A DNA stretch of 13,466 bases from AC-69 sp036519575 (GCA_036519575.1 DATDKZ010000009.1:1-13466), one strand, 5' to 3'. Shown: positions 1 to 7,078, counted from the first letter of the stretch. Numbers and translations: made by a program. The notes: a model not told the origin generated them from the sequence alone.

Positions 1-168
1 GGAATGACCTGGGAACAGTGGCAAGAGTTGCTCGCGAGCAGGACCCACCCGCGACGGCTCATGACGCTCGAGGAGATGGCAAACACGGCGGTCTTCATGG
101 CTTCCGATAAGGCGAGCGGGATGACTGGAACGACCGTCAACTTGACCATGGGGAGCCTGGACGACTAG
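1..168 (+). CDS. Short-chain dehydrogenase/reductase, C-terminal fragment
   Basis: The reading frame is open from the first base of the window and ends at TAG 166-168, giving 55 residues of a C-terminus whose start lies outside. The tail contains 'RRLMTLEEMANTAVFMASDKASGMTGTTVNLTMGS'-type features, in short segments: an 'LEEMANTAVFMASD' helix, then 'ASGMTGTTVNLTMG'. This matches the last helix and final strand of classical SDR enzymes, where 'p.eiA....fLaSd.as.itG..i.vdGG' closes the Rossmann fold. Family members are cytoplasmic NAD(P)-dependent oxidoreductases. The catalytic Ser-Tyr-Lys and the cofactor-binding glycine motif are outside the window, so the substrate cannot be inferred. The usual final 'DGG' is replaced by 'TMGS'. 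The gene converges on the VOC gene with about 20 bases between them. Confidence 0.8.
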   Translation, partial: GMTWEQWQELLASRTHPRRLMTLEEMANTAVFMASDKASGMTGTTVNLTMGSLDD

Positions 169-188
169 CGGCCTTGCCGGCGCGGGTC

Positions 189-554
189 CTACGAGCCCGG
201 CATCGGCGACGCGAGCTGGAAGAAGTTGCCGTCCGGGTCCTCGAACGTCGCCAGCCACATCTCGGCCCCGTCGCCCGGTTGGTAGGGCTCGTGCTCCACC
301 CCGGCACCCAGGCCCTTGATCCGATCGAACTCTCCCTGCACGTCCGGGGTCTCGAAGTTCACGATGATCCGCCCCGGCATCTCGTTGCGGCCCTTCACTT
401 CCGAATGCGGCCCGATCATCAGCGTGGCGCTCCCAGCCTGCCAGCCGACGTACCCGCTGTCCTGCCAGGCCGGCTCTCCCAGCACCTTCGTGTAGAAGGC
501 GCTCAGCGCCTGCGGGTCATCCGAGCAGATCATGACCGTGGTCAGGTTCAACAT
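189..554 (-). CDS. VOC (glyoxalase/bleomycin-resistance fold) family protein
   Basis: This 121-residue protein has the length and pattern of a single VOC module made of two beta-alpha-beta-beta-beta halves. The N-terminus 'LNLTTVMICSDDPQALSAFYTKVLG' is the typical first strand and helix, and 'FEDPDGNFFQLASP' (104-117) is the typical closing strand. Family members include glyoxalases, extradiol dioxygenases and drug-binding resistance proteins, usually cytoplasmic. The residue after 'DPDGNFF' is Gln113 where metal-dependent members have Glu, and no His is visible in the first strand, so metal catalysis is doubtful and a ligand-binding role is possible. The ATG at 554-552 is preceded by a purine-rich AAGGGAGA ribosome-binding sequence at good spacing, which supports this start. 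The gene stands alone, convergent with the SDR and divergent from the gene at 753. Confidence 0.88.
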   Translation of the reverse strand: MLNLTTVMICSDDPQALSAFYTKVLGEPAWQDSGYVGWQAGSATLMIGPHSEVKGRNEMPGRIIVNFETPDVQGEFDRIKGLGAGVEHEPYQPGDGAEMWLATFEDPDGNFFQLASPMPGS

Positions 555-752
555 GACATCTCCCTTCGCCGCCCGGCCCGAGTCAAGCCTCCACCATAGG
601 CCTCATCCCACCTTATCGGGCAGCGGACCTCGATCGTCTCGCCGCTGCTCCTGCCGCTGACGCCCAGCCTCCTCACCCCTGGTGATCCACGAACCACCTC
701 TGCGGATCGGGACAGCCGCCGGGCGATCTCTTGTTGCCGGTAGGGTTCGCGT

Positions 753-1232
753 GTGGACCCTCCATCGCTGGAAGCTGTTCTGCTCTACCTCGACGAGGGT
801 GGGATCGCACACCTCTCTCCCCACGGGCGGCAGACGATACAGGCGCCGTGGGACCCAGACCTGGACCCGCACGAATCCATCGTCGACGCAGTGGCTGAGC
901 TTGGGCTCCTGCCGATCATGGTGCACTCAACGTCCTGGAGGGTCGTGCGCCAGCTGATCCTGCTCACGTTCCTCGTGGCCGTCGAGCCACCCAGGCACGT
1001 CCCCGACAACTACGATGTCCAGCTCGTCGCACGGGCTGAGCTGGCACGTGGGCACGCGACCGGCCCGCCGCCGCAGGTGCACCTGTCCCAGGTCGTGGAG
1101 CACGGCCTTCGGCACCTCGCATGGCTCATGGGGGAAGACGAGGCGATCAAGCAAGCCCTTGGCGGCTGGTCGCGGGCTCTGAGCGAATACGAGCCAGAGC
1201 CGTTCCGCGCGTTCGGTCGCGACCAGGGCTAA
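753..1232 (+). CDS. Conserved uncharacterised protein
   Basis: This is a 159-residue protein of unknown function starting at GTG 753. Its composition is normal for a folded protein, and it does not look like the antisense shadow of another gene. Visible features are 'VHSTSWR' (57-63), a hydrophobic strand 'LILLTFLVAV' (68-77), an 'ARAELARG' segment (93-100), 'VVEHGLRHLAWLM' (114-126), and a C-terminal 'W..AL..YEPEPFRAF' ending. From memory this pattern resembles a family of uncharacterised actinobacterial proteins, but I cannot name a domain. There is no signal peptide, and the one hydrophobic stretch is too short for a clear membrane segment. A weak TAGGG lies 8 bases before the start. It converges on the kinase gene, 23 bases from its stop, with no obvious terminator between. 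Confidence 0.7.
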   Translation: MDPPSLEAVLLYLDEGGIAHLSPHGRQTIQAPWDPDLDPHESIVDAVAELGLLPIMVHSTSWRVVRQLILLTFLVAVEPPRHVPDNYDVQLVARAELARGHATGPPPQVHLSQVVEHGLRHLAWLMGEDEAIKQALGGWSRALSEYEPEPFRAFGRDQG

Positions 1233-1255
1233 GTCGCGTCTTGCGCATCCCGGTG

Positions 1256-3412
1256 TCAGCCGGCCAGCACGAGCGGAATACCACCTGTCACCGTCGTGCC
1301 GGTCCCCGGCACCGATCGGACATGGAGCTCCCCGCCGACCGCCGCGAGCCGATCGATCATCCCTTGGAGCCCGGTCCCGTAGGACGTTTCGTCCGTGTCG
1401 AACCCCACGCCGTCGTCGATCACCTCGAACCGGAGATGGCCGTCTCCGTCCCACAGGCGGAGCGTCGCTCGTGAGGCTCGCGCGTACTTCGCGACGTTCT
1501 GCAGCGCTTCCAGGCACGAGAAGTACACGGCCGCTTCGGCATCGCGAGGGTACCGACCAATCCCGTCCGCCTCAATGGCCACGGGAACCACCGACCGGTG
1601 GGCTTGCGACTCCAGCGCCGCCACCAGACCCTGGTCGGCCAGCAGCGGAGGATAGATCCCACGGGCAAGGTCGCGCAGCTCCTGTAGAGCGCTGCCGATG
1701 TCACCCTGCAGGTCGGTCGCCATCGATCTCGCCTTCGCTGCATCCCGCTCGATGAGCTGTCCCAGCAGGCGCAGCTTCACGGCAAGCGCGACGATCTGCT
1801 GCTGCGCGCCGTCGTGCAGGTTACGTTCCAGCTTGCGCCGCTCTTCGTCCTGCGCGGTGACCAGGCGCTGACGCGAGGCTCTGAGCTGGTCGATCTTCTC
1901 CATCAGCTGCTGGGTCAGCGCCACGTTCCGCATGACCAGGCCGGCCTGCGCCGCGAGGTCGCGCACTAGCCGTTCCTCGGTGGGAGTGATCGCTTCTCCC
2001 ACCTTCTTCCTGATCGACAGTGCCCCCAGGAGCTCGCCGTCGTGGTGGATCGGCTCGAGCATCGACATCGGTGATGCCGAGCCGTCCTCGCTGGCGGCGG
2101 CCGGCATCGGAGGGAGCGGCTTCTCTTCCCGCGGCCATGTGGCCTCGGGCCGAAGCTGGTCACCGAGCCTGATCCACACGTCGGCACGCGCGGCGCTCGT
2201 GCCCTCGGCCAGCGCTCGCGCCATCCGGAACAGGAGATCGTCGCTCGCGTATGCCTTGCCCAGCCGCTCGGAGAACTCCGACAGGACCTCGTAGGGCGAG
2301 GCGCGCTTCCCATAAACGAGCCGGTCGGCCAGCCGCTGGGCCCGCCGCCGCGCAGGCTGGAAGGCGAGAGCCACGACGGCCGCAGCCGCCGCCGACAGGA
2401 CCGGATCCGCGCGACTCCCTACGAGTGCACCGACTCCGACGACGATCGCGAAGTAGACGATGCTGATGAAGATCGCCAACGTCCCCAAGAGCAGAGCCCG
2501 ATTGATCACGAGGTCGATCTCGAGGAGCCTGTACCGAAGCACGGAGACACCGATCGCGATCGGGATGAGGGCGAACGAGACGATCGCCACGTTCTGGAGA
2601 ACCTCCACCCACAAGGGGGCGGTGCTCTGGCCCCAACCGGTCACCAGTCCCACGGGGATCGCGATCGCGTAGAGGACGCCCACGATAGCTGCGGCGGTGA
2701 CCAGCCACGTCAGTTGAAGACGCTCGATCCCCGTGGAGCGTCGGAAACGCTGGACCAAGCTCACCAGCGAGGCGACCACGCCCACCGGGATCAGGGCGAT
2801 AAAGGCGAGCGCGAACGGCAGGGCCGGTCGCAGCCACTCGAGGCCCAAGGGATTCTCCAGGCCGGCGACTGGACCGTTCTCGAGAGCTCCCGGACTGAAG
2901 ACGATCCCGAGGAACACCAGCACCAACCCACCGCCCAAGACTCTGGCGAACCATCGCCACCGGGGCGACGGAAGATGGCCGCTAGGGAACAGGAGGAGCA
3001 GGAACGTGACCGGAGGGACCACGATGGGCACCCACATCGGCGCCTCGATGGCCGAGAGAACGGCCCCGAGGTGGCGGCCCCCGAGCCCGCCGTGGAGCGA
3101 GTAAGCGGCGTAGGAACTCAAGAGACTATCTACCGCGAATGCTGCTCCCACTCCTGCGATCAGCCAGCTGATGGCGTTGTCCGGGCGCCTCGAGGCTAGG
3201 ACATACCCCACAGCCGGGAAGGCCACGAACGCGATCGCAAAGGGAAGGTCCGAGAGCGAGGCCGAGCTTCCGCCCTGACGGGAGGCATCGAGGGCCCCAA
3301 ACGCGATGCCCCCGGCCAGTGCCAGGAGGGTCAGGGCGAGGATGAGCCTGGCCAGCCAGAGCGAAGACCGCGAAGTGGCGGAGATCGGCAGATCGTCGGT
3401 CTGGCTCGACAT
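1256..3412 (-). CDS. NarL-type multi-TM sensor histidine kinase (GAF, HisKA_3, HATPase_c)
   Basis: From ATG 3412-3410 this is a 718-residue membrane histidine kinase. Residues 17-353 hold about ten hydrophobic segments, with 'LLLLFPSGHLPSPRWR' near 138-153 and 'LRYRLLEIDLVINRALLLGTL' at 292-312, both typical of actinobacterial/Chloroflexota kinases. A GAF-like region spans about 386-501. The HisKA_3 dimerisation domain follows, with the phospho-acceptor His533 in 'ERNLHDGAQQQ'. The ATPase domain shows an N box around Asn639 ('LEALQNVAKYA'), 'DDGVGF' at 666-671 and 'GTGLQGM' at 679-685, so all catalytic elements are present. It should sense a signal at the membrane and phosphorylate a LuxR/NarL-type response regulator, but none is encoded beside it. 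The frame is open to 3544. I prefer 3412 because the extra 44 residues are Cys/Arg-rich and unlike the family. No good ribosome-binding site precedes either start, so the start is uncertain. Confidence 0.92.
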   Translation of the reverse strand: MSSQTDDLPISATSRSSLWLARLILALTLLALAGGIAFGALDASRQGGSSASLSDLPFAIAFVAFPAVGYVLASRRPDNAISWLIAGVGAAFAVDSLLSSYAAYSLHGGLGGRHLGAVLSAIEAPMWVPIVVPPVTFLLLLFPSGHLPSPRWRWFARVLGGGLVLVFLGIVFSPGALENGPVAGLENPLGLEWLRPALPFALAFIALIPVGVVASLVSLVQRFRRSTGIERLQLTWLVTAAAIVGVLYAIAIPVGLVTGWGQSTAPLWVEVLQNVAIVSFALIPIAIGVSVLRYRLLEIDLVINRALLLGTLAIFISIVYFAIVVGVGALVGSRADPVLSAAAAAVVALAFQPARRRAQRLADRLVYGKRASPYEVLSEFSERLGKAYASDDLLFRMARALAEGTSAARADVWIRLGDQLRPEATWPREEKPLPPMPAAASEDGSASPMSMLEPIHHDGELLGALSIRKKVGEAITPTEERLVRDLAAQAGLVMRNVALTQQLMEKIDQLRASRQRLVTAQDEERRKLERNLHDGAQQQIVALAVKLRLLGQLIERDAAKARSMATDLQGDIGSALQELRDLARGIYPPLLADQGLVAALESQAHRSVVPVAIEADGIGRYPRDAEAAVYFSCLEALQNVAKYARASRATLRLWDGDGHLRFEVIDDGVGFDTDETSYGTGLQGMIDRLAAVGGELHVRSVPGTGTTVTGGIPLVLAG

Positions 3413-3421
3413 GCCGGCATG
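3410..3421. repeat. Perfect 12-bp palindrome over the kinase start
   Basis: CATGCCGGCATG is fully self-complementary and contains the presumed kinase ATG (complement of 3410-3412). Just beyond it, GCACG (3425-3429) and CGTGC (3436-3440) form a second, smaller inverted repeat. Either could be an operator or an RNA hairpin that masks the start, but no known regulator is recognised. Confidence 0.4.
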
Positions 3422-3500
3422 TTTGCACGGCCCTGCGTGCTCGTCCAAGGAGGAAGACCTGCGGGCTCGCGTGCAGGGACCTTCCTGAGCTGAGGAGGCC

Positions 3501-3574
3501 AGCACCCCGGACGTGGGACACCCCAACCCCCCAGGTGCGAGCATCCACCCACCAAACTCGATGACCGGGGTGCT
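3501..3574. repeat. 10-bp inverted repeat in the kinase/DGPF intergenic region
   Basis: AGCACCCCGG (3501-3510) is an exact reverse complement of CCGGGGTGCT (3565-3574), separated by 54 bases rich in CCC/CCA. It lies between two divergent genes. It could be paired operator half-sites for DNA looping, or a long stem in the kinase leader transcript. A chance origin is possible in GC-rich DNA. Confidence 0.4.
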
Positions 3575-3634
3575 TGGATGACTGTTGGCGGACCGCGATA
3601 TCGTCCGGGCGAGTCCTCCCTTTTTCGGCGGAGC

Positions 3635-3661
3635 TGTCGATTTCGTCGCTCCCCGTTTGTC
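3635..3661 (+). promoter_or_regulatory. Candidate ECF42-type promoter
   Basis: TGTCGA at 3635-3640 is followed after 17 bases by TGTC at 3658-3661, 32 bases before the DGPF start codon. From memory, the published ECF42 target motif has TGTCGA at -35 and CG(A/T)C at -10. The -35 matches exactly and the -10 has one mismatch. This would let the sigma factor encoded downstream drive its own operon. The hexamer alone also occurs at least five times inside genes of this window, so only its position and spacing give it weight. Confidence 0.45.
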
Positions 3662-3693
3662 TCATAGGCGACCATCCCGAGAAGGAGGGAGCC

Positions 3694-4053
3694 ATGAAGT
3701 ACATGTTGCTGATCCACCAGGGCGATTCCCCGACGCCGCGGTCGCCGGAGGCGTGGGCGACACTTTCGGAGGACGAGCAGAAGGCCGTGTACGCCGACTA
3801 CCAGGCGATCAACCACACCCCGGGCGTCACCCCCGGCCTCGGCCTCGACTCGCCGGAGACGGCGACCACCGTGCGGGTGCAGGACGGCAAGACGCTGACC
3901 ACCGACGGCCCGTTCGTCGAGATCAAAGAGGCTATCGGCGGCTACCTGCTGTTCGAGGCCGACGACCTCGACGCGGCGATCGAGCTGGCCTCGCGGATCC
4001 CGGCGGCCCGCCTGGGCGGCGCGGTCGAGGTGCGTCCGATCGTGGAGTGGTAG
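3694..4053 (+). CDS. DGPF/YCII-domain protein (ECF42 partner)
   Basis: This 119-residue protein starts 'MKYMLLIHQGD' and carries the diagnostic 'TDGPFVEIKEAIGGYLLFEADD' region (DGPF at 71-74), followed by 'AIELASRIP' and a final 'VEVRPIVEW'. This is the YCII-related dimeric ferredoxin-like fold once called the DGPF domain. The biochemical role is not established; members are small cytoplasmic proteins often encoded next to ECF sigma factors. The start is firm: GAAGGAGGGA at 3681-3690 is an excellent ribosome-binding site 3 bases before the ATG. Its stop overlaps the start of the sigma-factor gene, so the two are almost certainly co-transcribed and translationally coupled. The arrangement is the hallmark of the ECF42 group. 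Confidence 0.93.
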   Translation: MKYMLLIHQGDSPTPRSPEAWATLSEDEQKAVYADYQAINHTPGVTPGLGLDSPETATTVRVQDGKTLTTDGPFVEIKEAIGGYLLFEADDLDAAIELASRIPAARLGGAVEVRPIVEW

Positions 4054-5240
4054 CGATCCTCGAACAGGTCTTCCGTGACCAGTGGGGACGTGTTCTCGCT
4101 GCGATGATCGGCTTCCTCGGCGACTTCGACCTCGCCGAGGAAGCCGCGCAGGAAGCTTTCGCGATCGCTTCGGAGCGGTGGCCGCGAGAGGGAGTTCCCA
4201 CCAATCCGGCCGCTTGGCTGGTGACGACGGCGCGCAACCGAGCCATCAATCGCATCCGCCGCGATCGCACGCTGGCCGCGAAGACCCGCCTGCTGCAGGT
4301 GCCCGAGCCGACGGAGGAACGTGTGGACCCAACGACCTTCCCAGACGAGCGGCTCGAACTCATCTTCATGTGCTGCCATCCGGCGCTCTCGGTCGACGCA
4401 CAGGTCGCGCTCACGCTGCGGACGCTCGGCGGCCTGAGCACAGGCGAGATCGCCCGCGCCTTCCTGGTCCCAGAAACGACGATGGCCCAGCGCCTGGTGC
4501 GGGCGAAGCGCAAGATCAAGGCTGCGGGGATCCCGTTCAGGGTGCCTCCCGATCATCTGCTGCCGGATCGCCTCGTCGCCGTGCTCGCGGTCGTCTACCT
4601 GATCTTCAACGAGGGATACGGTGGCCGGGGCGACCTGGCAGCCGAGGCGATCCGGCTGGGGCGTGCGCTTGCCGAGCTGATGCCAGATGAGCCGGAGGTG
4701 CAGGGGCTGCTGGCGCTGATGCTGCTGCTGGACGCTCGCCGGGAGGCGCGGTTCCGCGACGGCGAGCTGGTGCTGCTCGCCGACCAGGACCGCTCACGCC
4801 TGGACGCCGCGGAGATCGCCGAGGGTCGTAAAGCGCTCGACCGGGCCCTGGGTCTCCTCGGCCGGGGTCCCTACGTGGTGCAGGCCGCGATCGCTTCGCT
4901 GCATGCCGACGAGCCACGCGACTGGCCCCACATCGCCGCCCTCTATGGTGAGCTCTCGGGCCTGACCGACTCGCCCGTCGTCGAGCTGAACCGAGCGGTC
5001 GCGGTCGCCGAGGTGCAGGGTCCCGCGGCGGGCCTGGAGATCGTCGACCGCCTCCCCTTAGAGGACTACCGCTACCTGCACGCGACACGGGGCGAGCTGC
5101 TGCGGCGCCTCGGTCGAACGGACGAGGCCCGCGATGCGTACCGTCGAGCGCTGGCGCTGGCCCATGACGAAGCCGAGCGCCGCTTGCTCGAGCGGCGATT
5201 GGCAGAACTCGGCAGGCCTACCGGTCCCGCTGGGCAATGA
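4047..5240 (+). CDS. ECF42-type RNA polymerase sigma factor with C-terminal TPR-like domain
   Basis: Starting at GTG 4047 gives 397 residues, the usual length for this group and about twice a minimal ECF sigma factor. Sigma-2 is at about 8-75 ('GDFDLAEEAAQEAFAIASERW', 'PAAWLVTTARNRAINRIRRD'). Sigma-4 is at about 100-160 ('LIFMCCHPALS...QVALTLRTLGGLSTGEIARAFLVPE'). Residues 165-390 form an all-helical TPR-like extension containing the signature 'VYLIFNEGYGG' (183-193), 'SPVVELNRAVAVAE' (309-322) and 'YLHATRGELLRRLGR' (343-357). It would bind core RNA polymerase and direct it to a small regulon. The TPR extension is reported to be needed for activity in this group and may replace an anti-sigma factor; none is encoded here. 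The start overlaps the DGPF stop by 7 bases. The apparent in-frame extension upstream of 4047 is only the DGPF gene read out of frame. Confidence 0.93.
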   Translation: MVAILEQVFRDQWGRVLAAMIGFLGDFDLAEEAAQEAFAIASERWPREGVPTNPAAWLVTTARNRAINRIRRDRTLAAKTRLLQVPEPTEERVDPTTFPDERLELIFMCCHPALSVDAQVALTLRTLGGLSTGEIARAFLVPETTMAQRLVRAKRKIKAAGIPFRVPPDHLLPDRLVAVLAVVYLIFNEGYGGRGDLAAEAIRLGRALAELMPDEPEVQGLLALMLLLDARREARFRDGELVLLADQDRSRLDAAEIAEGRKALDRALGLLGRGPYVVQAAIASLHADEPRDWPHIAALYGELSGLTDSPVVELNRAVAVAEVQGPAAGLEIVDRLPLEDYRYLHATRGELLRRLGRTDEARDAYRRALALAHDEAERRLLERRLAELGRPTGPAGQ

Positions 5241-5290
5241 CGGCTCTGGGCCCGGAATGGTCGTAACGGCTCAATCCAACACCGAGGTCG

Positions 5291-5800
5291 TCAGGACGTG
5301 GGTGGGATTTCGACGACGCGGCCATCCTGTCCGGCGTAGTCCCAGACGTCGATAGCGGGTGGTTCGATGTTCAGCGTCGTGAGAGTGGTGCAGATCTGGC
5401 TTCGATGATCGGTCCCATGGTGCAGCGCCTGCGCGAGCCGGATGCCCATGGGGGCGTGGGTCTCGGATCCGTCGTCGCGGTGCCTCACGGTGATGGCGTC
5501 CGGGTCGAGGTCCTGTTCCAGGAGCCCCGACCAGGCAGGGCCGTGGCGCTCCATCGCCGCCCGAAGCTCAGGGAGATCCATCCGGTCCTCATCGATGAGG
5601 GTGGTGCGTCCACCGGTCGTGGCGAACAGGTACGAGGCGTCGGCCCCGATGAGGTGGCGCGCCGTCTCGAGGATCGGGCCATAGGTCCCCGGGACGGCGA
5701 TCCCCAGCTGATCGGGGGTGAGCGCGAGACACGCATCGACCACCCGCAGCGTCGCCCACACATGGTGCCCGAACGCGTCCCCCAGCACGGACCTGCTCAT
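5291..5800 (-). CDS. DinB/YfiT-fold putative metal-dependent protein
   Basis: This 169-residue protein begins at ATG 5800-5798. The four-helix pattern of the DinB_2/YfiT-like superfamily is visible: 'GHHVWATLRVVDACLALTPDQL' at the N-terminus, 'PILETARHLIGADASYLFA' with His49, and 'RLAQALHHGTDHRSQICTTL' with His128 and His132. His49/His128/His132 fit the conserved three-histidine metal site. Family members include thiol-dependent S-transferases of the bacillithiol/mycothiol type and many proteins of unknown role. This DinB family is unrelated to DNA polymerase IV, which shares the gene name. The ribosome-binding site is weak. It is divergent from the Pol IV gene; the LexA-type box lies about 75 bases upstream of its start, so damage induction is possible but not shown. 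Confidence 0.85.
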   Translation of the reverse strand: MSRSVLGDAFGHHVWATLRVVDACLALTPDQLGIAVPGTYGPILETARHLIGADASYLFATTGGRTTLIDEDRMDLPELRAAMERHGPAWSGLLEQDLDPDAITVRHRDDGSETHAPMGIRLAQALHHGTDHRSQICTTLTTLNIEPPAIDVWDYAGQDGRVVEIPPTS

Positions 5801-5874
5801 GTGGCCACCGTAACAGACCCGCGTGAGACGTCGGCGCTGGTCACGGGGCCGCAGTCTGACGTCGCCCTCAGATG

Positions 5875-5888
5875 CGAACATACGTTCG
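5875..5888. promoter_or_regulatory. LexA/SOS box
   Basis: CGAAC-ATAC-GTTCG is a 14-base site with perfect inverted arms. It matches the Gram-positive/actinobacterial SOS consensus, GAAC-N4-GTTC at the core. Its last base is the first base of the Pol IV GTG codon, and it is the only such site I see in the window. LexA bound here would block initiation or early elongation of the polymerase gene. It may also affect the divergent DinB-fold gene. Confidence 0.85.
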
Positions 5889-7078
5889 TGTCGAACGAGG
5901 AGACGATCCTGCATGCCGACGTGGACTCCTTCTATGCGTCGGTCGAACAGCGGGATGACCCGCTGCTACGCGGCCGCCCCGTCATCGTCGGGGCCGGCGT
6001 CGTCCTCGCCGCCAGTTACGAGGCCAAGGCATACGGTATCCGCACCCCGATGGGCGGGGCGCAGGCTCGCAGGCTGTGCCCGCAGGCGGTCGTCGTCCGC
6101 CCCCGCATGGAGGCCTACAGCCAGGCGAGCAAGGCGTTGTTCGAGGTGTTCAACGACACGACACCTTTCGTCGAGGGGCTGTCGATCGACGAGGCGTTTC
6201 TCGACGTTGGTGGACTGCGGCTGATCTCGGGCACGCCCACGGAGATCGCCGCGCAATTGCGCCGGGACGTCCTCGAGAAGGTCGGTCTGCCCGTCACGGT
6301 GGGGGTTGCCAGGACCAAGTTCCTCGCCAAGGTGGCCAGCGGGGTGGCCAAGCCCGACGGCCTGCTGGTCGTGCCGACCGACGCCGAGCTGGAGTTCCTG
6401 CACCCGCTCCCTGTCGAACGGCTGTGGGGCGTCGGGCCCGTCACCGCAGCCAAGCTCCGCGACCGGTTCATCACGAGCGTGGGGGAGGTAGCACAACTTG
6501 GCGAGAGCGCGCTGGTTCGGATGCTCGGCCGGGCAGCCGGCCGTCATATCCACGCCCTCGCCCATAACCGCGACCCCCGGCCGGTGCAGGTGGGCCGCCG
6601 TCGCCACTCGATAGGGACTCAGCGCGCGCTCGGCCGAAAACCACGATCACCCGAAACCCTCGACGCCGACCTCGTCGCGCTGGTCGACCGTTTGGCGCGG
6701 AGGCTTCGTGCCGCTCACCGAGTGAGCCGCACCGTCGTGCTTCGGCTGCGGTTCGACGACTTCTCTCGCGCGACGCGGTCGCACACAGTGACGGAGGCGA
6801 CCGCGAACACCCAGACGATCCTCGCCACGGCGAGGGGGCTGCTCGCGGCATCCATGCCGATGATCCGGAGTCAGGGCATCACCCTGGTCGGCGTAACCCT
6901 CAGTAACCTCGATGACGACCACGCCATCCAACTCGCGCTCCCGTTCGATCGTCCGCTCGCTCATCCCATCGATGCCACACTCGACAGGGTGCGGGACCGG
7001 TTCGGATCGACCGCCATCACCCGGGCCGTGCTCCTCGGTCGAGATCAGGGCCCTGCGGTGCCTCTGCTCCCCGACTGA
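5888..7078 (+). CDS. dinB: DNA polymerase IV (Y-family translesion polymerase)
   Basis: This 396-residue error-prone polymerase shows the full Y-family layout. The palm begins with 'ILHADVDSFYASVEQRDDPLLRG', carrying Asp11 and the predicted steric-gate Tyr16. 'SIDEAFLDV' gives Asp101 and Glu102, the other catalytic acids. 'VTVGVARTKFLAKVASGVAKPDG' (137-158) and 'LWGVGPVTAAKL' (179-190, helix-hairpin-helix) follow, then the little-finger domain from about 240. 'QLALPF' (348-353) is a good sliding-clamp binding motif. The only usable start is GTG 5888: Asp11 must be retained, and no canonical start lies just upstream. No ribosome-binding site is present because the SOS box occupies that space, so a leaderless mRNA is likely. 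The gene is expected to be LexA-repressed. Its 3' end overlaps the convergent gene by 34 bases. Confidence 0.96.
   Translation: MSNEETILHADVDSFYASVEQRDDPLLRGRPVIVGAGVVLAASYEAKAYGIRTPMGGAQARRLCPQAVVVRPRMEAYSQASKALFEVFNDTTPFVEGLSIDEAFLDVGGLRLISGTPTEIAAQLRRDVLEKVGLPVTVGVARTKFLAKVASGVAKPDGLLVVPTDAELEFLHPLPVERLWGVGPVTAAKLRDRFITSVGEVAQLGESALVRMLGRAAGRHIHALAHNRDPRPVQVGRRRHSIGTQRALGRKPRSPETLDADLVALVDRLARRLRAAHRVSRTVVLRLRFDDFSRATRSHTVTEATANTQTILATARGLLAASMPMIRSQGITLVGVTLSNLDDDHAIQLALPFDRPLAHPIDATLDRVRDRFGSTAITRAVLLGRDQGPAVPLLPD

Noticed and set aside
169..188. Possible terminator between the SDR and VOC genes
   Set aside because: The CGGG/CCCG pairing nearby is only 4 base pairs, too weak to support a hairpin.
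1396..1401. TGTCGA hexamers inside genes (also at 5889, 6180, 6412 and 8643)
   Set aside because: They have no suitable downstream -10 and position as promoters. They show how often the hexamer occurs by chance.
2160..2960. 266-residue open frame on the minus strand inside the kinase gene
   Set aside because: It is a low-complexity Arg/Gly/Asp-rich shadow in a second frame of the kinase, typical of GC-rich DNA.
3585..4046. Long in-frame extension that would make a 551-residue protein fused to the sigma factor
   Set aside because: It reads the DGPF gene in the wrong frame, is Arg/Gly/Pro-rich, and lacks family similarity. The sigma factor begins at GTG 4047.
5405..5887. In-frame N-terminal extension of Pol IV
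   Set aside because: It is mostly antisense to the DinB-fold gene, and Y-family polymerases begin just before the catalytic Asp motif, matching GTG 5888.
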